From Pseudomonas putida (GTDB taxonomy: Bacteria > Pseudomonadota > Gammaproteobacteria > Pseudomonadales > Pseudomonadaceae), in contig NZ_JANHLC010000004.1 in the NCBI RefSeq assembly GCF_028682395.1, forward strand, positions 1 through 64,000: a DNA stretch of 64,000 bases. Direction: 5' to 3'. The position numbers and the translations under genes were made by a program. Position 1 is the stretch's first letter. Every line of letters starts with the position of its first letter. This document shows positions 8,686 to 18,062 of this stretch, one piece after another. The notes beneath the pieces were generated by a model that saw only the letters and a program-made list of their open reading frames with translations, was not told where the DNA came from and searched no databases.

Positions 8686-9611
8686 TGGACCTCGACCTGC
8701 TGAGCAATATTCTCTATGCCATGGTGCGCTGCGGTACGCCATTACTGCTGGTCGCCCTGGGCGAGCTGATCTGCGAAAAGAGCGGCGTCCTCAATCTGGG
8801 TCAGGAAGGCATGATGCTGTTTGGCGCAGTGATCGGGTTTATCGTCGCGCTCAACAGCGGCAATCTCTGGCTTGGCGTACTGCTGTCCATGGCGGCCGGG
8901 ATGCTGTTGTCGGCGCTGTTTGCCCTGGTCGCACTGGTATTCAACGCCAACCAGGTCGCCACGGGGCTGGCCTTGACCATTTTCGGCGTAGGACTCTCCA
9001 GCTTTATCGGCGCCGCCTGGGTCGGCAAGCCCCTGGCCGGGTTCGAGCCGCTGGCGATTCCCCTGCTCAGTTCCATTCCGTTGATCGGACGCATGCTGTT
9101 TGCCCAGGACCTGCTGGTCTACCTGTCCTTCGTTCTGTTTGCACTGGTGGCCTGGGCACTGCTCAAAAGCCGGATCGGCCTGATTATCCAGGCGGTGGGC
9201 GAGAACCCCGATGCCGCCAGCGCCATGGGCTTGCCGGTGCTGCGCGTGCGCATGCTGGCGGTGCTGTTCGGCGGCGCCATGGCGGGGTTGGCCGGCGCCT
9301 ACCTGTCCCTGGCCTACACACCGATGTGGGCGGAAAACATGAGCGCCGGGCGCGGCTGGATCGCCCTCGCGCTGGTGGTCTTCGCCAGTTGGCGCGTCTG
9401 GCGTCTATTGCTCGGGGCCTACCTGTTCGGCCTCGCCAGCATCCTGCACCTGGTCGCCCAGGGCCTGGGGCTGGCGGTGCCGTCCAGTCTGCTGGCCATG
9501 CTGCCGTATGTGGCGACCATCATGGTGCTGGTGCTGCTGTCACGGGATGCCTTGCGCACCCGGCTCTATGCACCGGTTTCCCTCGGCCAGCCCTGGCAGC
9601 CCGGGCACTAG
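8685..9611 (+). CDS. Nucleoside ABC transporter permease 2
   Basis: A 308-residue inner-membrane permease of the same family (YufQ/NupQ-like). Family features are LGELICEKSGVLNLGQEGMMLFGA and the FNANQVATGLALTIFG segment. The start at 8685 overlaps the upstream stop as TGATG; a GTG one codon earlier is possible. Its stop shares a CTAG palindrome with the stop of the convergent membrane-protein gene. No substrate-binding gene follows directly; the best candidate lies 3 kb downstream at 12622. Confidence 0.85.
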   Translation: MDLDLLSNILYAMVRCGTPLLLVALGELICEKSGVLNLGQEGMMLFGAVIGFIVALNSGNLWLGVLLSMAAGMLLSALFALVALVFNANQVATGLALTIFGVGLSSFIGAAWVGKPLAGFEPLAIPLLSSIPLIGRMLFAQDLLVYLSFVLFALVAWALLKSRIGLIIQAVGENPDAASAMGLPVLRVRMLAVLFGGAMAGLAGAYLSLAYTPMWAENMSAGRGWIALALVVFASWRVWRLLLGAYLFGLASILHLVAQGLGLAVPSSLLAMLPYVATIMVLVLLSRDALRTRLYAPVSLGQPWQPGH

Positions 9612-10027
9612 GCCGTTGCCAGGCGCGCTGCCGGGCGGTCACGCACCGGCAGGCTCTGGGCAATCCCCCAGGCCAGTTCGAAGAACATAATCACCGCGAT
9701 CAACGGGCTCGCCCCCTGGCTCAACGCATACAGCTGCCAGGTGGCGAACAAACCACGCCCAACCGCGTCATAGCGGCCAAATGCCTGCTGCGGATCACGG
9801 ATACGCAACACCGACCAGACACAAACAATCGACCCCATCAGGTTGGCCATCAATCCATGAATAGGTTCGAATGCCGGCGGTGCTTCCAGGCCCAGGCTCA
9901 GCGACCACTGGCCCAGCCATCCGTAGACAGCGGCAAAGGTCCAGGGGGTGACAAAAGCTGCGGTGACGATCAGGTCATACCAACCACTGGCGCGGGTGAG
10001 CTGACGGTACTGGCGTGTAGTCCACAT
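9608..10027 (-). CDS. Small four-helix membrane protein, probable MerR target
   Basis: A 139-residue protein with about four hydrophobic segments (near residues 20-38, 58-75, 92-108 and 109-125), so probably inner-membrane. I do not recognise a named family. GGAG stands about 9 nt before the ATG. It diverges from a MerR-family gene, and its promoter carries a MerR-type dyad between the -35 and -10, which suggests it is the main target of that regulator. Its stop overlaps that of the convergent permease gene. Confidence 0.65.
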   Translation of the reverse strand: MWTTRQYRQLTRASGWYDLIVTAAFVTPWTFAAVYGWLGQWSLSLGLEAPPAFEPIHGLMANLMGSIVCVWSVLRIRDPQQAFGRYDAVGRGLFATWQLYALSQGASPLIAVIMFFELAWGIAQSLPVRDRPAARLATA

Positions 10028-10061
10028 AGTTTGTGCTCCATCGGCATTTAGGAAGCACCTA

Positions 10062-10093
10062 CGCTAAAGCCTGGAGTATGCTCCAAGGTCAAG
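10062..10093 (-). promoter_or_regulatory. MerR-type promoter with operator in a long spacer
   Basis: The minus strand carries -35 TTGACC (10092-10087), then the dyad CCTTGGAGCATACTCCAG (10088-10071), then a weak -10 near 10068-10062. The spacer of 19-20 bp is characteristic of promoters that MerR-family activators untwist. It faces the 139-residue membrane protein and lies 22 bp from the start of the MerR gene, so it could also serve for autoregulation. Confidence 0.65.
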
Positions 10094-10114
10094 CCCTCTC
10101 GGAGCTCCCTTCCC

Positions 10115-10486
10115 ATGCGTATCGGCGAACTTGCCCAGGCCAGCGCCGTCAGCCGCGACACCCTGCGTTTCTATGAGCAACGCGGACTGATCGCCGCCCG
10201 ACGCAGTGCCAACGGCTATCGCGACTATCCAGCCGAAATGCTGCAGTTGGTGCTCTATATCAAGACCGCCCAGCGCCTGGGCTTCAGCCTGGGCGAAATC
10301 GGCAACAGCGTGGCCGGGCTGTGGAACGCCCCGGACCCGGACCACGCTGTCAGCCAGTTGCTGCAAGACAAGTTGAACCTGATCGAAACCCGCATCGCCG
10401 AACTGAGCGAACTGCGCGGCGAACTGCAACGACGCCTGCAACAGAGTTGCCCCCTCAGCCCCACTTATCCAGGAGTTGCCCCATGA
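10115..10486 (+). CDS. MerR-family transcriptional regulator
   Basis: A 123-residue regulator. The MerR winged helix (1-70) begins MRIGELAQASAVSRDTLRFY, with the wing ANGYRDYP, followed by a dimerisation coiled coil (about 80-115). It lacks the paired cysteines of CueR/SoxR-type metal or redox sensors; only one Cys is seen near the C-terminus, in QQSCPLSP. The stimulus is therefore unknown. The last codon overlaps the SDR gene (ATGA), so the two are co-translated. The divergent promoter at 10062-10093 carries a matching operator. Confidence 0.85.
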   Translation: MRIGELAQASAVSRDTLRFYEQRGLIAARRSANGYRDYPAEMLQLVLYIKTAQRLGFSLGEIGNSVAGLWNAPDPDHAVSQLLQDKLNLIETRIAELSELRGELQRRLQQSCPLSPTYPGVAP

Positions 10487-11169
10487 GCACTGTAAAAACC
10501 GCGTTGATTATCGGCGCCTCCCGTGGCCTAGGCCTGGGTTTGGTCAAGACCCTGTTGGCCGACGGCTGGAACGTCACCGCCACCGTGCGCAACCCGCAAC
10601 ACGCCGAGGCGCTGCAAGCGCTGGGCAAGGTGCGGATCGAAGCGCTGGAAATGAACGACCAACAGTCCGTAGCGGCCCTGAATCAGCGCCTGTCCGGGGA
10701 AGTTTTCGATCTTCTGTTCGTCAACGCCGGGGTCAAGGGCCCGGACGACCAGGCACCCGCCAAGGCCAGCCTGGCCGACGTCGGCCTATTGTTCCTGACC
10801 AATGCCGTCGCTCCCATCGCCCTGGCCCAGCGCTTTGTCGGGCAACTACGCAAGGACAGTGGCGTGTTGGCCTTCATGAGCTCCGTACTGGGCAGCGTCA
10901 CCATGCCCGACGCGCCGGACCTGGCGCTCTACAAAGCGAGCAAGGCTGCGCTCAATTCCATGACCAACAGCTTTGTCTGCCAGTTGAACGACCCGCGCCT
11001 GACCGTGCTGTCCCTGCACCCGGGCTGGGTCAAGACCGATATGGGCGGCGATGGCGCGGACCTCGATGTCGCCACCAGCACCCGTGGCCTGATCGATCAG
11101 GTCAATGCCTACGCGGGTAAAGGCGGGCACTACTTCCTCAACTACAAGGGCGAAACGATCGCCTGGTAA
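10483..11169 (+). CDS. Short-chain dehydrogenase/reductase
   Basis: A 228-residue classical SDR. It has the NAD(P)-binding GASRGLG near residues 11-17, the stabilising NAG motif (FVNAGV), a catalytic Ser in FMSSVLGS, and YKASK as the active-site Tyr and Lys. The Arg in the glycine motif and TVRNP after beta-2 favour NADPH. The start overlaps the MerR stop (ATGA), so it is presumably controlled by the same regulator. The substrate is unknown; aldehyde or quinone detoxification would fit a MerR partner, but that is inference. Confidence 0.85.
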   Translation: MSTVKTALIIGASRGLGLGLVKTLLADGWNVTATVRNPQHAEALQALGKVRIEALEMNDQQSVAALNQRLSGEVFDLLFVNAGVKGPDDQAPAKASLADVGLLFLTNAVAPIALAQRFVGQLRKDSGVLAFMSSVLGSVTMPDAPDLALYKASKAALNSMTNSFVCQLNDPRLTVLSLHPGWVKTDMGGDGADLDVATSTRGLIDQVNAYAGKGGHYFLNYKGETIAW

Positions 11170-11272
11170 AGCGGTAAACCGCAGCGGCAAGCTTGAAGCG
11201 TGATACCACGGCGCTTTTAGCGTGCCGCTTGCGCTGCTGCAGGCAGGGCAAAGCTGAATCTTCGGATCGCGC

Positions 11273-12358
11273 TTACAGACCCAGCAACGAGAGCATGATA
11301 AAGGTCGCGAACAGCACGAAATGGGTCATGCCTTCGATAGCATTGGTCTCGCCGTCGTTGAGGTTGATCGCACTGACCACCAGGGTTATCAGCACCATCA
11401 CTGTCTGCACCGGCGTCATCGCCATCTGGAATGGCTGGCCGGTGTACAGGGCCATGGCCTCCATCACCGGCACCGTCAGAATAACCGTCGACAGCGACGC
11501 TCCCAGGGCGATATTGACCACCGACTGCATGCGATTGGCCAACGCTGCGCGTAACGCCGTCAGAATCTCCGGTGCGGCGGAAATCGCTGCCACCACAATA
11601 GCCGTCATCACCGGCGGCGCACCACTGCCTTCCAGGCCCAGGTCGAGAGCCTTGGACATCACCTCGGCCAGCGCACCAATCACGACGACCCCGAACACCA
11701 GGACCCCGACCGACAGGCCCAGGCTCTTTGACGTCTCTTGCGGCTGCCGCGGGTTGCGCTTTTTTTCCGAGTAGCTGTAGCTGAAAAAGTAACTGTGCGG
11801 CCCGACCTGCATCCGCAAAAACAGGGTGTACAACACCACCATCGCACCAATGGTGAAGGCTGAATACTTCTTCCAGTCCGCCTCGGGAATAAACTCCGGC
11901 ACCACCATCGAAACCCCCATGGCGGTCAGGATCATGACGCTGTAGGTCCGCGCAGAATCGTCATTGTAAGACTGCTCGCCATGCTTGATCCCGCCCATCA
12001 GGGCCGCCAGGCCGAGGATGCCATTGATATCGAGCATCACCGCCGAATAGATGGTGTCGCGCACCAGGGTCGGCGAGGCTTCATTGCTCATCATGATCGC
12101 CAGGATCACCACCTCCACCAGCACCGCTGCCAGGGTCAGGATCATGGTGCCGTAGGGATCGCCAACTTTATGGGCCAGTGATTCAGCATGGTGGGCGACC
12201 CGCATCGACGCGCAGACGATCGCCGCGACCAACACCAGAGCCCCCACCAGCGCCACTATCTGGCCGTTATTGAGCAGCCAGTGCTCAAGCGCGAAGGCCG
12301 CACCGGCAACCAGCAGCGCCATCAGTAGCATTTTTTCCTGCCGCAGGAGTGTCAGCAT
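11273..12358 (-). CDS. ChaA-like calcium:proton / cation antiporter
   Basis: A 361-residue inner-membrane cation exchanger of the CaCA/ChaA group with about 11 hydrophobic segments. Two inverted alpha-repeat motifs are visible: LTLAAVLVEVVILAIMM (about 75-91), which carries the acidic transport residue, and AIVVAAISAAPEILTALR (second half). The start at 12358 is preceded by AGGGAA and fits ChaA N-termini; a longer frame to 12457 has no family similarity. It stands alone on the minus strand between plus-strand transport genes. A small hairpin (12379-12395) lies just upstream. Confidence 0.8.
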   Translation of the reverse strand: MLTLLRQEKMLLMALLVAGAAFALEHWLLNNGQIVALVGALVLVAAIVCASMRVAHHAESLAHKVGDPYGTMILTLAAVLVEVVILAIMMSNEASPTLVRDTIYSAVMLDINGILGLAALMGGIKHGEQSYNDDSARTYSVMILTAMGVSMVVPEFIPEADWKKYSAFTIGAMVVLYTLFLRMQVGPHSYFFSYSYSEKKRNPRQPQETSKSLGLSVGVLVFGVVVIGALAEVMSKALDLGLEGSGAPPVMTAIVVAAISAAPEILTALRAALANRMQSVVNIALGASLSTVILTVPVMEAMALYTGQPFQMAMTPVQTVMVLITLVVSAINLNDGETNAIEGMTHFVLFATFIMLSLLGL

Positions 12359-12537
12359 CTCGGTTCCCTGGAAGACGACGGGCTCGCCGAGCCCGCCACA
12401 AAATATTTCGTTACACCTTAGCGCACCAGCGCCTGGCAGCGGTGGCTCGTATTGCACCGGATTGCAGCCTCATCAAGCCGCCGTCTCGATGACCACAGCA
12501 GCACCTGTAGGTATGAGCGCCTTTCCCCTCGGCTTGC

Positions 12538-12560
12538 TGTCCCATTGGTCAGCTTTTTGC
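12538..12560 (+). promoter_or_regulatory. Shared element upstream of the BMP gene
   Basis: TGTCCCATTGGTCA (12538-12551) matches 10 of 12 fixed positions of a RutR-like dyad. It runs into TGGTCAGCTTTTTGC (12546-12560), which recurs with one change at 14736-14750 upstream of adenine deaminase. The element ends 61 bp before the BMP start. Co-regulation is inferred. Confidence 0.45.
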
Positions 12561-12621
12561 ATTGCCCTTCGAGCCCTTCAAGGCCAGCCGGCCCCGACAA
12601 CAACATGGAGTTCGAACGTTC

Positions 12622-13704
12622 ATGCATACACGTCCCTTGAAACAGCTGCTCTGCGGCCTTGCCGCCGCCATCGGCCTGAGTACCAGCCTGGGCGCCAGCG
12701 CCGCCGATCCGTTGAAGGTGGGCTTCGTCTATATCGGCCCCATCGGCGACCACGGCTGGACCTACCAGCATGAACAGGGCCGCAAGGCGTTGATGGAAAA
12801 ACTCGGCGACAAGATCACCAGCAACTACGTCGAGAACGTCGCCGAAGGCGCCGACGCCGAGCGGGTGATTCGCAATATGGCCAAGGACAAGTACGACCTG
12901 ATCTTCACCACGTCCTTTGGCTACATGAACCCGACCATCAAGGTCGCCAAGCAATTTCCCAAGGCCACCTTCGAGCACGCCACCGGCTACAAGCAGGACA
13001 AGAACGTCGGCACCTACCTGGCCCGAACCTATGAAGGCCGCTATGTCGGCGGTTTTCTTGCCGCCAAGATGACCAAGACCCGCAAGATCGGCTATGTCGC
13101 CTCCTTCCCGATCCCGGAAGTGATCCGCGATATCAACTCGATCCAGCTGGCCCTGAATAAATACAACCCCGGCACCGAGATCAAGGTGGTCTGGGTCAAC
13201 TCCTGGTTCGACCCGGGCAAGGAAGCCGACGCCGCCAACGCGCTGATCGACCAGGGCGTCGACGTGGTGTTCCAGCACACCGACAGCCCGGCCCCGATCC
13301 AGGCTGCTGAACGGCGCGGGGTCTATGCCGTGGGCTACGCCTCGGACATGGCGCACTTCGGTCCCAAGGCCGTATTGACCTCCATCGTCAATAACTGGGC
13401 GCCGCACTATATCCAGGCCACCCAGGGTGTAATCGACGGCACCTGGAAATCCCAGGACTACTGGGGCGGGCTAAAGGAAGGCACGGTCCAGTTGCCGATC
13501 AGCCCCCTGGTACCTGCCGAAGTCAAAGCCGAGGCCGAGCAGATTATCGCCAGCATCGAGAGCGGCGCGTTCCACCCATTCACCGGGCCGATCAAGGATC
13601 AGGCCGGCGTCGAGAAAATCCCGGCCGGCGCCAGCGCGAGCAACGCCGAGCTGGCCTCGATGAACTATTACGTCGAAGGCATGAGCGCCGAGATGCCCAA
13701 GTAA
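12622..13704 (+). CDS. BMP-family substrate-binding protein of a nucleoside/purine ABC importer
   Basis: A 360-residue periplasmic binding protein of the basic membrane protein (Med/BmpA/PnrA) family. A Sec signal peptide ends near residue 26 (GASAAD). The mature part begins PLKVGFVYIGPIGDHGWTYQ, the typical BMP opening, followed by an NMAKDKYDLIFTTSFG segment. PnrA-type members bind purine nucleosides; with the ABC subunits at 6013-9611 and adenine deaminase downstream, a purine ligand is likely. The start at 12622 has GGAG at 12607-12610. A GGGGCC/GGCCCC hairpin (13715-13739) after the stop could stabilise or partly end the transcript. Confidence 0.85.
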   Translation: MHTRPLKQLLCGLAAAIGLSTSLGASAADPLKVGFVYIGPIGDHGWTYQHEQGRKALMEKLGDKITSNYVENVAEGADAERVIRNMAKDKYDLIFTTSFGYMNPTIKVAKQFPKATFEHATGYKQDKNVGTYLARTYEGRYVGGFLAAKMTKTRKIGYVASFPIPEVIRDINSIQLALNKYNPGTEIKVVWVNSWFDPGKEADAANALIDQGVDVVFQHTDSPAPIQAAERRGVYAVGYASDMAHFGPKAVLTSIVNNWAPHYIQATQGVIDGTWKSQDYWGGLKEGTVQLPISPLVPAEVKAEAEQIIASIESGAFHPFTGPIKDQAGVEKIPAGASASNAELASMNYYVEGMSAEMPK

Positions 13705-13760
13705 TCCGCTGCCCGGGGCCTGCCTGCACGCACGGCCCCCTCGACACTCAGGATCGGCCC

Positions 13761-14726
13761 ATGAACACACTTCCCATCATTGATATCAGTGCCCTCTATC
13801 AGGAGGATCCCCAGGCCTGGAGCACGATTGCCGCCCAGATCGACCACGCCTGCCGGGTGTGGGGCTTCTTCTATATCAAGGGGCACCCCATCACCCCGAC
13901 GCGCATCGAACAATTGCTCGAACAGGCGAAAACCTTTTTCGCCCTGCCCGACGCCCGCAAGTTGCAGATCGATATCACCCAGACCCGTCATCACCGTGGC
14001 TATGGCGCCATCGCCACCGAGCAGCTCGACCCGAACAAGCCCAGCGACCTGAAAGAAACCTTCGACATGGGCCTGCACCTGCCCGAGGATCACTCCGAAG
14101 TGATCGCCCGCAAACCGCTGCGCGGGCCCAATCGTCACCCCGACCTGCCTGGCTGGCAGCCCCTGCTGGAGCAGCACTACAGCGATATGCAGGCACTGGC
14201 CCAGACCCTGTTGCGCGCTATGACCCTGGCCCTGGGCATCGAGCGGGACTTCTTCGACCGGCGCTTCGACGAGCCGGTCAGCGTGCTGCGCATGATCCAT
14301 TACCCACCGCGCCAGAACGCCAGTTCGGTGGAGCAGCAGGGGGCCGGCGCCCATACCGATTATGGCTGCATCACCCTGCTGTATCAGGACACGGCCGGCG
14401 GCCTGCAGGTCCGGAATGTCCAGGGCCAGTGGATCGATGCCCCGCCAATCGAGGGCACGTTTGTCGTCAATCTCGGAGACATGATGGCGCGCTGGAGCAA
14501 TGACCGTTATCGCTCCACGCCGCACCGGGTCATCAGCCCGCTGGGCGTGGACCGCTACTCAATGCCGTTCTTTGCCGAACCGCATCCCGATACCCGGATC
14601 GAATGCCTGCCCGGTTGCCAGGACAGCCAGCATCCAGCCAAGTACCCGGCCACCACCTGCGCCGACTTCCTGCTCTCACGCTTCGCCGACACCTACGCCT
14701 ATCGCCGTGACCAGGCGGCAAGCTGA
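13761..14726 (+). CDS. 2-oxoglutarate/Fe(II)-dependent oxygenase, isopenicillin-N-synthase-like
   Basis: A 321-residue non-haem iron dioxygenase. The N-terminal DIOX_N region (1-115) begins LPIIDISALY. The double-stranded beta-helix core carries the iron triad H198, D200 (HTD) and H255 (TPHR), followed by the RYS motif that binds the 2-oxoglutarate carboxylate. The RxS motif favours true 2OG oxygenases over isopenicillin N synthase itself. It lies 56 bp after the BMP gene and 114 bp before adenine deaminase. The same pairing occurs in P. aeruginosa as I recall it. A purine-related substrate is plausible from context but unproven. Confidence 0.82.
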   Translation: MNTLPIIDISALYQEDPQAWSTIAAQIDHACRVWGFFYIKGHPITPTRIEQLLEQAKTFFALPDARKLQIDITQTRHHRGYGAIATEQLDPNKPSDLKETFDMGLHLPEDHSEVIARKPLRGPNRHPDLPGWQPLLEQHYSDMQALAQTLLRAMTLALGIERDFFDRRFDEPVSVLRMIHYPPRQNASSVEQQGAGAHTDYGCITLLYQDTAGGLQVRNVQGQWIDAPPIEGTFVVNLGDMMARWSNDRYRSTPHRVISPLGVDRYSMPFFAEPHPDTRIECLPGCQDSQHPAKYPATTCADFLLSRFADTYAYRRDQAAS

Positions 14727-14735
14727 CGCGCCACC

Positions 14736-14750
14736 TGGTCAGCTTTTAGC
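14736..14750 (+). promoter_or_regulatory. Shared element upstream of adenine deaminase
   Basis: TGGTCAGCTTTTAGC repeats the element at 12546-12560 with one mismatch. It lies 22 bp before a -10-like TAGAAT (14772-14777), so it overlaps the expected -35 region and could be an activator or repressor site. Confidence 0.45.
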
Positions 14751-14789
14751 CATGAGCCGCGCTGGCCCCTGTAGAATACTGGCCTTTGG

Positions 14790-14813
14790 CAGGCACCCGC
14801 CCCCGGGTGCCTG
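14790..14813 (+). other. Leader hairpin before adenine deaminase
   Basis: A perfect 10-bp stem (CAGGCACCCG / CGGGTGCCTG) with a CCCC loop lies 27 nt before the ade start, in the expected 5' untranslated region. There is no T-run, so it is not a classical terminator. It may affect mRNA stability or translation. Confidence 0.45.
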
Positions 14814-14831
14814 TCTGACTGCACCTGATGA

Positions 14832-15794
<963 letters not shown>

Positions 15795-15807
15795 GCCCGC
15801 GCCTCGC

Positions 15808-16731
15808 TCAACCCTTGTGCCCAGCGGGCGCCTGGCGCGAGATCTCGGCGCAGTAGTGCGCCAGCTTCTCGCGTAGCAACTTCACCGGTTTGCTCAATTG
15901 CGCCCGATGGGCGCAAAGCAGGTTGAGGGGCGCCCGCTCGCAGAGCAGCCCGGGTAACAGCACCCGCAGGCGCCCGGCCTGGACATCGGCCGCCACATCC
16001 AGCCACGACTTGTAGGCAATCCCGACGCCGCTGACCGCCCAACGCCGCACCACATCGGCATCGTCGCTCAGGCGGTCGCCGCTGACTGTCAGGTTTACCT
16101 CACGCCGGCCCTCGGAAAAACTCCAGCGGTCATGGACCCGGCTACCCAACATGTACAGCAGGCAATTGTGCTGGGCCAGTTGCTCCAGCTGCCGGGGTTC
16201 GCCCGCGCGCGCCAAGTACTGGGGTGAGGCGCACAGCACGCGGCGGTTGTCGGGCGCGACCGGCAATGCCACCAGGCTGGAGTCCTCGGGTTCGCCATAG
16301 CGCAGGGCGATATCCACCGGCTGGCGAAACAGATCGGCAATCCGGTCGCCCAACAGCAGACGCACATTCAGGCGCGGATGCTCGCGCTGGAACTCATCGA
16401 GCCAGGGCAGCAATACATTGCGGCCGAAATCCGAGGGTGCCGAAAGTTGCAGCACGCCGCTGACCTGTTCCTGGTCGCTGGCCAGCAGGCGCCGGCCCTC
16501 TTCCAGCGAGCCTAGGGCGGCCCGCGCATACTCGAGAAAACCCTCGCCCTCGGCAGTCAGGCGCAAGCTGCGGGTCGAACGGGCGAGCAAACGCGCGCCC
16601 AGTTGCAGCTCGATACGCTTGAGCGCGGCACTCGCCACCGCAGGCGAGAGATCCATCACGCGCGCGGCAGCGGACAGGCTACCGAGGTCGGCGGCCCGTA
16701 CAAACAGCTGCAAATCATCGAAGCGCATCAT
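15808..16731 (-). CDS. LysR-family transcriptional regulator
   Basis: A 307-residue LysR regulator of the CrgA/DsdC-like type. The N-terminal HTH is at residues 1-65 (RFDDLQLFVRAADLGSLSAAAR, ASAALKRIE), and the effector domain covers about 90-295. A start one codon later (16728) is equally possible. It diverges from the zinc-binding oxidoreductase gene across a 119-bp gap, the usual layout for a LysR regulator and its target. The inducer is unknown. Confidence 0.85.
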   Translation of the reverse strand: MMRFDDLQLFVRAADLGSLSAAARVMDLSPAVASAALKRIELQLGARLLARSTRSLRLTAEGEGFLEYARAALGSLEEGRRLLASDQEQVSGVLQLSAPSDFGRNVLLPWLDEFQREHPRLNVRLLLGDRIADLFRQPVDIALRYGEPEDSSLVALPVAPDNRRVLCASPQYLARAGEPRQLEQLAQHNCLLYMLGSRVHDRWSFSEGRREVNLTVSGDRLSDDADVVRRWAVSGVGIAYKSWLDVAADVQAGRLRVLLPGLLCERAPLNLLCAHRAQLSKPVKLLREKLAHYCAEISRQAPAGHKG

Positions 16732-16850
16732 CGACCGCCCTCGGCATTATCAAAAAAATATTGAAAGAGACTGCCGTTTTAGCCGGTTTTATCCCCTGGG
16801 GAAATAGGCAATCATCGGCCCATTCATTGCCCCGTCACGAGGTTCGTCCC

Positions 16851-17864
16851 ATGAAAGCCGTTGCCTACTACGCCAGCCTGCCCATCAGCGACCCCCTGTC
16901 TTTGCAGGATCTCGAATTGCCGGAACCTGTCGCCGGGCCCCGCGACCTGCTGGTCGAGGTCAAGGCCATCTCGGTCAATCCGGTCGACACCAAGGTCCGC
17001 CAGAACGCTGCACCGCAGCCGGGTGAAAGCAAGGTGCTGGGCTGGGATGTCGCGGGCGTGGTCAAGGCCGTGGGCAGTGAAGTCAGCCTGTTCAAGGTGG
17101 GTGACCGGGTGTTCTACGCCGGCTCCCTGACCCGTCCGGGGGCCAACAGCGAGTTGCATGTCGTTGACGAGCGGATCGTCGGCCCGATGCCTACCCGCCT
17201 GAATTTTGCCGAGGCCGCCGCCTTGCCTCTGACCACAATCACCGCCTGGGAATTGTTGTTCGAGCGCCTGAAAGTGGCCGAAGGCTCGACCGATCGCGGG
17301 CAAAGCCTGCTGATCGTCGGCGCAGCCGGTGGTGTTGGCTCGATCCTGACCCAACTGGCCAGCCGCCTGACAGCATTGAAGGTGATCGGCACCGCATCAC
17401 GCCCGCAAACCCAGGAGTGGGTAAAGGGCCTGGGGGCCGACCTGGTGATCGACCACCGCCAGCCGCTGAGCGAAGAGCTCAAGCGCCATGGTGTGGAACA
17501 CGTGACCCACGTCGCCAGCTTGACCCAGACCGACCAGCACCTGGACCAACTGGTCGAAGCACTGATTCCCCAAGGCCAACTGGCCCTGATCGACGACCCC
17601 AAGGCCCTGGATATCGGCAAGCTCAAGCGCAAGAGCCTGTCGCTGCACTGGGAATTCATGTACACCCGCTCGATGTTCGAGACCGCGGACATGATCGAGC
17701 AGCACCGCCTGCTCAAGCGCGTGGCCCAACTGATCGATGCCGGCACCCTGCAAACCACCGTGGGCGAGCATTTCGGCACGATCAACGCGGCCAATCTGCG
17801 CCGCGCCCACGCCTTGCTCGAAAGCGGCACAGCCAAGGGCAAGATCGTGCTGGAAGGTTTCTAA
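16851..17864 (+). CDS. Zinc-type alcohol dehydrogenase-like / quinone oxidoreductase (MDR family)
   Basis: A 337-residue medium-chain dehydrogenase/reductase of the zinc-binding alcohol dehydrogenase group. The GroES-like domain (1-130) contains SVNPVDTKVR. The NAD(P) Rossmann domain shows LLIVGAAGGVGSILTQLA (about 150-167). The zinc-ligand cysteines of true ADH are absent, so an NADPH:quinone or enone reductase activity is more likely. The start at 16851 has GAGG upstream; the longer frame lacks family similarity. It is probably controlled by the divergent LysR gene. Confidence 0.83.
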   Translation: MKAVAYYASLPISDPLSLQDLELPEPVAGPRDLLVEVKAISVNPVDTKVRQNAAPQPGESKVLGWDVAGVVKAVGSEVSLFKVGDRVFYAGSLTRPGANSELHVVDERIVGPMPTRLNFAEAAALPLTTITAWELLFERLKVAEGSTDRGQSLLIVGAAGGVGSILTQLASRLTALKVIGTASRPQTQEWVKGLGADLVIDHRQPLSEELKRHGVEHVTHVASLTQTDQHLDQLVEALIPQGQLALIDDPKALDIGKLKRKSLSLHWEFMYTRSMFETADMIEQHRLLKRVAQLIDAGTLQTTVGEHFGTINAANLRRAHALLESGTAKGKIVLEGF

Positions 17865-18062
17865 TTCCGCGCTGACTCGCGCTAGCCAGTGCTTTGCGTA
17901 GCGGTTGCCGCCAAGCGGCAGCTGCCACGGCTTCAGCGCGGCCCTTTGTAGCCGCTGCCGCACGGCGATAAAACACCGCCAATCCGACAGTTTTGCTTTG
18001 TCATCATTACGACCACATAGAGGACTACACTGGGCGCCTTTGCCAACCAGAGGTCATCAGCC

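Noticed and set aside
11170..11272. Intrinsic terminator between the SDR gene and the cation exchanger
   Set aside because: The stretch has decayed GC-rich repeats resembling REP remnants, but no convincing stem with a T-run.
17865..18062. Non-coding RNA gene in the repeat-like gap after the oxidoreductase
   Set aside because: The GC-rich repeats (GCCGC/GCGGC) look like degenerate REP sequence, and no promoter plus terminator pair was found.
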